64,000 nucleotides of DNA from Lycium barbarum (taxonomy: Eukaryota > Streptophyta > Magnoliopsida > Solanales > Solanaceae): assembly GCF_019175385.1 (NCBI RefSeq), contig NC_083339.1:114561601-114625600 (forward strand), read 5' to 3'. Position 1 is the stretch's first letter. Each line of letters begins with the position of its first letter. A model generated the notes under the pieces. That model had not been told where the DNA came from. It saw only the letters and a list, made by a program, of their open reading frames with translations, and did not search any database. Below are positions 58,359 to 64,000 of this stretch, piece by piece. The position numbers and the translations under genes were made by a program.

Positions 58359-60805
58359 TTATGCATCAAAATTGACCAAGACGACCGATAATGCTTCACC
58401 CAAGCATTCTTCCTCCATCTTGAATTCTACCGCTTCATCCACCACATCAAAAGAATAAATGACTGAAATACATTGATAAAGACTAGGCAATTTCATACCC
58501 TTGCAGGCGTGAAAAGTCACTTCCTCATCGTTAACTCGGAACTTGATTTCATTCTTTTCTGAATCCATAAGAGCACTCCCTGTAATAAGGAAAGGTCTCC
58601 CTAGAATAATAGGAATTTCTTGATCAACAGCACAGTCAAGAATCACGAAATCTGCCGACAGTAGGAATTCCCCAATTTGAACAAGCACATCATCAACTAC
58701 CCCAACTGGCCTTTTTATCGACCTGTCAGCCATCTGCAACCTCATGGTAGTGGGCCTTGGTATCCCTAATCCTAATCTCTTGAAAATCTCAAGGGGCATA
58801 AGATTTATGCTTGCTCCGTTATCACACAACGCCTTGGCAAAATCCTGCTGCCCTATGGTACATGGAATGGTGAATGCTCCAGGATCTTCCTTTTTTTCCA
58901 CTGTGGTCTTGGAAATAATAGCACTGACGCGATGAGTGATACCCACAGTGTCGTGTTTCAATGGCTTCTTATTCTTTGTTAAGAGATCCTTCAAATACTT
59001 AGCAAACCCAGGCATTTCTTGGACAACGTCCATGAAAGGAATGTTCATCGTCAATTGCTTGAGTTGATCATAAAATCGCAAACACTTGTCATCTTTTGTT
59101 TTCCTCACTAGCCTTTGAGGAAAAGGCAGTGAAGATTTGAACATATGAGTCAAACGGTGTAGAACGCCAGAAAGTTTTGCGTTCCCCTTTTCATGTTTTT
59201 CTCCTTGTGCCTTGAGATTATCAAGATTTTGCTCCTCTTCAGCTATAATAGGGACTTCCTCCTCTGTTTCTTCCTCCATAATAACATCAAATACATCAGG
59301 TTGTGCCTCTTCTTCAACAATTGGCTCAAGATCAATCACTTTTTTATCAGCACCTTGAAGTATTTTTCCACTTCGGGTGCTAATAGCAGCTACATGCTCC
59401 ACAGAGTTTACCCCACTACCTTTCGGATTTGGAACTGTATCACTTGGTAGTTGTCCAAGTTGAGGAGTATGCACGTCTCTGGAAAGGTCTCTGAATTGCG
59501 ATTTAAGCTTCCGAATGGCAGCTGAATGAGATAGTTGAACCTGAGACATTCCCTTTATTATACTTTCAGTTCTGTCCTGACGCAGAATCATTAGCAGCAT
59601 TGCTAGCAGAGTTGCTAGCTGAATTGTCTCTCCACTGTTGGGAACTTGATGCTTGCCCCCTTGGTGGAATGTAGGGGTTAGAGCTCTTGTTGCCATAATT
59701 GTTGTTATTGTAATTCTCTGGATTTGGATTTCCCTGATCATTTATGCTATAATTGTTCCCTTGCAATTGGTGTTGAGGCTTTTTCCATGGGTGATGGCCC
59801 GGACCTTGATAATTTTGCCTTTGATAACCCCCTTGGGAGTTGTTGACATAATTAACATCTTCATAATGTTGTTGCCCATCTTGGTACATCCCTTCAGGGA
59901 CTTGATACATCCCCTGTGGATGAGGTGGTAACTCCTCAACAACATTTACCCATTGTGCATCATTTTCTGCCAACTTCTTTGATAATAGATCCACCATGGT
60001 TTGCAATTCAGAAAAGGCATGATCTCTCTCGTGGTTTTCTTTTGCAACAACAGCTAGTGATGGACTACCATAAGAGAGACTCTCACTATCAGTTGAATGC
60101 CAAGCTTGATTGTGGGTGGTGAGTTTATCAAGCAAACAGGTGATGTTGATAAATGGCTTGTCCATGAAGCATCCTCCCGTGGCAGTATTGACAACAATCT
60201 GATTCATTGTATCTAAGCCCTTGTAGAATTTCTCGGTGAGAATAGCATCCGGAAACCCGTGAGTTGGAGCTTGAGCTAGATAGTACTTGAACCGCTCCCA
60301 TGCCGAATATAATTGTTCCCCCGGGAGCTATTTGAACTCAAAGATCTTATCTCGAAGTTCATCCTTTTTGCTCGGTGGGAACCACTTCTTCAGAAATGTA
60401 TTGGCTAGCTCGCTCCAGGTATGAATAGAATTGCTGGGAAGCTTTTCATACCATTCCCTTGCTTGGCCAGCCAAGGAATATTTGAAGACCCGTAACCGAA
60501 GTGCATCAGCAGAAACAACACCTTCAGATTGTTGAGCACATATGTGCAGGAAGTTCTTCAAATGTCGGAGTGGACAATCCTCCGAAGAATTTCGGAACTA
60601 ACCTTCAAGTTTCAGCAGCTGATAGATAGAACTATCAATTTTGAAAGTAGCATTTCCAGTCCTAGGAGGGACCATAGCAGAAGCATAATCAGCTTCATTG
60701 ATGAATTCCGCAAATATATTCTCATCTTATTCCTCTTCTTGTGCAGGTGGGTTCACTTGTAGCCCACCTTTGGTTTCGTTGATTTCGATTATGTCTTCCT
60801 GCCAT
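58359..60805 (-). pseudogene. Gypsy gag and protease
   Basis: The likely start is ATG 60805, near the primer site. A gag domain follows (LRLRVFKYSLAGQAREWYEK, TWSELANTFLKKWFPP, LDTMNQIVVNTATGG), then a Gln/Asn-rich stretch (59600-59930), and an aspartic protease (ALCDNGASINLMPLEIFKRL, with Asn where Athila proteases I know have Leu; LGRPFL). Nonsense codons occur near 60725, 60600, 60326 and at 58359-58361; frames change near the start codon and near 59575. No CCHC knuckle is visible, as in other Athila gags. Confidence 0.88.
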
Positions 60806-60903
60806 GTTCACCTAGTTCACCAAAACAGCAAACAAAGTGTGATGGAATAGAAAAAGTTTTAAAGAAAAGTATACAACAATCAGTAATTTCAAAACCGTAA
60901 TCC

Positions 60904-60921
60904 CCGGCGATGGCGCCAAAA
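60904..60921 (-). other. Gypsy primer binding site
   Basis: Minus strand TGGCGCCATCGCCGGGGA lies three bases inside the 5' LTR. This is close to the TGGCGCCGTTGCCGGGGA site used by Athila-type elements, usually ascribed to tRNA-Asp. Confidence 0.85.
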
Positions 60922-60923
60922 TT

Positions 60924-61958
60924 TAATACGCTCAAACTACACCTATGAGTGGCGTAAAGCGGTCGTTGTCAAATATAATGGCCCAAACAAGGTTGGGGTC
61001 GAATCCCACAGGGAATATGGAGAAAAAAAGGTACTAACTGTATGTGATACTAGTCTTTAAAGGCTTTAATCCTATTCCGAATAGTTTGAAATATTTGTTG
61101 TGTAATGTAATTGAATACTTTGACTTGAATTGTACTTAATGCGAGAGAGAAACTAAGGTTGTGTTCCCCACTTTGATTAATATTATGCTTCAGGTTTCAA
61201 TGTGATATACTTCTAATGGTTGTTTTAAGAGTATGTACTTGATCTCTTAAGGACTTCCTAATGTTTCCCAACAGTTAGGCCGTATTTCCTCTTTATGATT
61301 TTTCCAAATGTAAAAGAGTTGAACTCGAAGAGCGACCAATAATGCCAATTAGACTTGTTCTTATCCCTAAGTTAGTCTATTAAACGAGGGTTAACGCCTC
61401 GAATCATTGTTATTCAATCTTACCAATACTAACTCTCTTTCTCAAGAAAAGTTAGTATAATGGCTTAGGCTAATGCTTGCAATCATTACCCAACGCTAAC
61501 GCACAAAGATAGAATAAATACCAACAACTATTATGCATATATCAATAGTAGAAACCCATTCACATAATACCCATCATGGGATCCACAACCTTAGAATTAA
61601 AATTAGCTACTCATCATTTTGGTTAACAAAGAAAGCTTAAAAGTTAACATAATGTACTTACAATGCTAATACAATGTGGAATGAGGGTAAAGTTGGTGCT
61701 TTAAATGCTCTAACCACTTCACAAATATCCAAGGCTTAAAGTTAATGCTCCAAGAGATCAGAATTTTTGTTAAAAACCTAACTTTAAGTATTTATAGGGC
61801 CAAAAATCGCGCCAAAGTTCTGGACAAAAACACCCTTTCGCGGCATCGTTACGGACCGTAACACAGGTTACAGTCCGTCTTTCGGTTCCGTCCTTTGTCA
61901 GCTTGATATAGGTCAACCGTTACGGCTTCTTGCGACGGACCGTAACAGAGGTTACGGT
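60924..61958 (-). repeat. Gypsy 5' LTR, interrupted
   Basis: Matches the 3' LTR over 60924-61912. The expected terminal CA (minus strand) has become TA here (TAATACG on the plus strand). The outer ~400 bp are replaced from 61959 by sequence starting TGTTGACACGTAATTTTGGC. Confidence 0.8.
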
Positions 61959-64000
61959 TGTTGACACGTAATTTTGGCTCGACGTGCTTAAAATTAACGT
62001 TTTGGGGGGCCCTGATTCGTTAAAGAGCGCGAAATACATTTTTTACACATTTTTCGAAAATTTATTGATGATTATCCTTATTTTAGGAATTTTATCAATT
62101 TGTTGTCATTTTTCAAGAATCATTATTTTGCACATGTACAGCGTAATACTACCATTTTTGTGCAATTAATAATTGCTTCTTAATTTTATAGCAATACATT
62201 TTTAATATCTTACATATTAATATTTAAATTTTATACTTACGTTATTATTTATACATGTATTAATTAACTATATTTTAGTACAGTCCGACAGTGCAGAGAA
62301 AATCGGAGCAATTAATTTTTAAAAGCAGAGCAAAAATTCGATCAAGTCAAGGTCTCGTCACCTTTTAAAAAGTTGACATTTGAGGTGATGGGTTGGGTTC
62401 ACCTTTTAAAAAGTTGACATTTGAGGTGATGGGTTGGGTTCTTGATCCATTGGTTAATGCATTTTTAAACATGGGTTAAAAGGGGTAAAGGGGATAAGGG
62501 GGTGCATTCTTTTATTCTTTGGACAAAATAAGGGGCCATTTTGTATTATAAAGGAAAAGGGAGGGGTTAATTTCATTGGTCATCTTTTTCGCACACAACA
62601 CATAATTTTTTCAGATCCCATTTTTTCTTAAGCCCTTTAATGTTTTATCTCTAAAAGAAACACTCCAAAGGAGGTCATCTCCTCCACAACTCCTCCGACA
62701 GCCGCCACACCGCCGCCCTCTTCCTCTTTCCCCCCTTTTTTCTCCTCCACCTCCGGTAAACTCCTCACCACCACAGTCACGCCCCTTCGCTCCCCCACTT
62801 CGTCTCCCTTTCTCTCTCTCCATTAACGCCGACCACCACCCCCACTGCCCAGCTCCGGCGAGCCCACGACGCCGGAGGAAGTCGACGAACCACCACTAAA
62901 CACCAACCCACAACACCATTATTTTCCTCTCTCTCCCCTTTTCTCCATCGCTGCAACCAGCGAGCTCCACCCCCGCAATGAGAACACCACCACCATCCAC
63001 ACCCTTTTTCTCCCTCCATTCTCACCTCCTTCACGCCGCTGCTCTGACCAGATCTAGTCTTGGTTCAATTTTTAGAGGTTTTGGTCGAGTTGTGCTTCGA
63101 CGTTGCTCCGACGACGAGCTGTGGTGGTGATGTCGCTGACCACTTTATCCTTCCTCAGTTTTATGCATGTTGTTGGTTCTGATTATATGATGGATGAACT
63201 AACTTGGTCCCCTTTTTTCTGTTTTCTAACGTTTTTGTTAATTTCCGATGGGCTGTTACAATTTCTGTCAATCTCTTTGAGTTTTCCGATGTTCGATTGC
63301 ATTCTTAAGGACTGTGGGTTTGTTACTTTCTTGTGTTTAACCATTCCTTTTATTTACTAACTGATTAACATTGTTTTGAACATCTTCCGGCTACTGTTAC
63401 ATTTTTCTAATGCAAAATATGTTTGTTTGGTTTACCACTGCCACCACCATTATTATTTCTCCGTTTCGGATTGGTTTTAAATAATATTTTTTTTTGTGCC
63501 CGAAAAATACTACTCCGGCGGCCAACGTTATTGTATGTCGTTCTCACTATCACCCCTTTTACTGCTTTTATTTAAACTGACCTCCGAAAATACTATTCGC
63601 AAATGGCCGATAAAGAAATTTCCGTCGATTTCCAAGGCCTCCCATGTACAAAAGACGGGTTTTTTTTATTTTAAGTTTATTCATTATTTTTTTTTATTCA
63701 TCCGATAGTCATTTATTGTCTTACTAATATTTTTACTAAGTGTTTATACAGGTACCCGGAGATACATCCCGAAGACGACACTCGGAAGGAACCCAAAGAC
63801 TTCATCGAATCACTGTTTCTATTTACTTTCCGCATTTTGTTTTATAACTATACAAAACATAAACTCATAGTATAGTGGAAACTTTATTTTTTTGGAATGA
63901 CGGGTTGACATATTTATTTACTTGTCGCCTTGTTTGTTAAACTTAAAATTGTCATTCGCTTTAGGCAAGACTTAGGCCGTCAATACTTTCATAACTGTAT
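61959..64000 (+). mobile_element. LTR-like sequence running off the window
   Basis: Begins TGTTGACACGTAATTTTGGC, a TGTTGACAC start I associate with large gypsy LTRs, exactly where the gypsy 5' LTR breaks off. A tandem 41-bp duplication lies at 62359-62440. 62640-63060 is unusually C-rich, with CCGCCACACCGCC and CCACCACCACCATCC words. No gag or pol is reached by 64000, and frames at 63103-63360 and 63496-63708 have no recognised features. The identity is uncertain because the second LTR is not visible. Confidence 0.45.
62359..62440. repeat. 41-bp tandem duplication
   Basis: Two identical copies of CACCTTTTAAAAAGTTGACA followed by TTTGAGGTGATGGGTTGGGTT lie head to tail, so this duplication is very recent. 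Confidence 0.97.

Larger units (their letters stand above)
49880..61958 (-). mobile_element. Athila-like Ty3/gypsy element, decayed
   Basis: It lies on the minus strand with similar LTRs at 49880 and 60924 (both carrying ATACGCTCAAA and GGGTCGAATCCCACAGGG). A TGGCGCCATCGCCGGGGA primer site, gag, pol, a palindrome-rich spacer and a third ORF precede the polypurine tract at 51287. It inserted into the copia fragment (left target GCAAT); the right end is obscured by another LTR-like sequence from 61959. LTRs have many differences and every coding part is broken, so it is older than the 18221 copia. Confidence 0.9.

Noticed and set aside
62611..63034. Minus-strand Gly/Arg-rich frames
   Set aside because: They arise from the C-rich tract on the plus strand; the low-complexity composition explains them.

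Overview
The window is plant nuclear DNA: spliceosomal GT-AG introns inside transposon genes, AT-rich non-coding sequence, long microsatellites, and Ty1/copia, Ty3/gypsy, Mutator-like, Helitron, hAT, Stowaway-like and SINE sequences. The repeat style (Athila-like gypsy with a TGGCGCC primer site, MITEs starting CTCC(A/G)CCGTC, Helitron ends with a GCCCGTGC/GCACGGGC hairpin) suggests Solanaceae. That is inference from recognised repeat types, and no species can be named. No intact cellular gene was found. The window reads as intergenic, transposon-dense DNA.

Layout. 1-7834: a segmental duplicate (1-722), two small hAT-like elements, TA microsatellites, two MITEs and unassigned AT-rich DNA. 7835-16520: an 8.7-kb Mutator-like element (MULE) with ~165-bp terminal inverted repeats. 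It holds a six-exon plant mobile domain (PMD) gene and a decayed mudrA transposase gene in the same direction, separated by an array of hairpin palindromes and a 114-bp tandem repeat. 17667-18176 plus 23324 onward: an RNase H-like gene remnant split by a very young copia element (18221-23323; LTRs 543 bp with two differences; perfect 5-bp target duplication). 23769-25593: a foldback MULE-type element with a 9-bp target duplication, inserted in a Stowaway-like MITE.

25.6-33.5 kb: a hAT transposase remnant, diverged tandem repeats and the gag end plus one LTR of a gypsy element. 33.6-37.0 kb: nested or tandem Helitron-type sequence with several 5' ends and one clear 3' terminus. 37-43 kb: a tRNA-derived SINE, a MITE, and a candidate Pack-MULE (41647-42790). 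43397-47173: a 3.8-kb non-coding element in the second copy of the duplication seen at 1-722, whose empty site proves its borders. 48225-49879: a 3' fragment of a second copia element, cut by an Athila-like gypsy element (49880 to about 61958) with decayed gag, pol and a third ORF. 61959-64000: the start of another LTR-like sequence running off the window.

A recurring theme is short palindromes in control positions: TTCACGCACA/TGTGCGTGAA in the PMD-MULE, CTTTAGCGCAGTAA in the foldback MULE, GTAAGCGCTTAC above the copia TATA box, and GTTACGG/CCGTAAC in the gypsy LTRs and 3' spacer. The element genes are mostly broken by single nonsense codons or frameshifts, so the copies are dead or nearly dead apart from the young copia and possibly the PMD gene.
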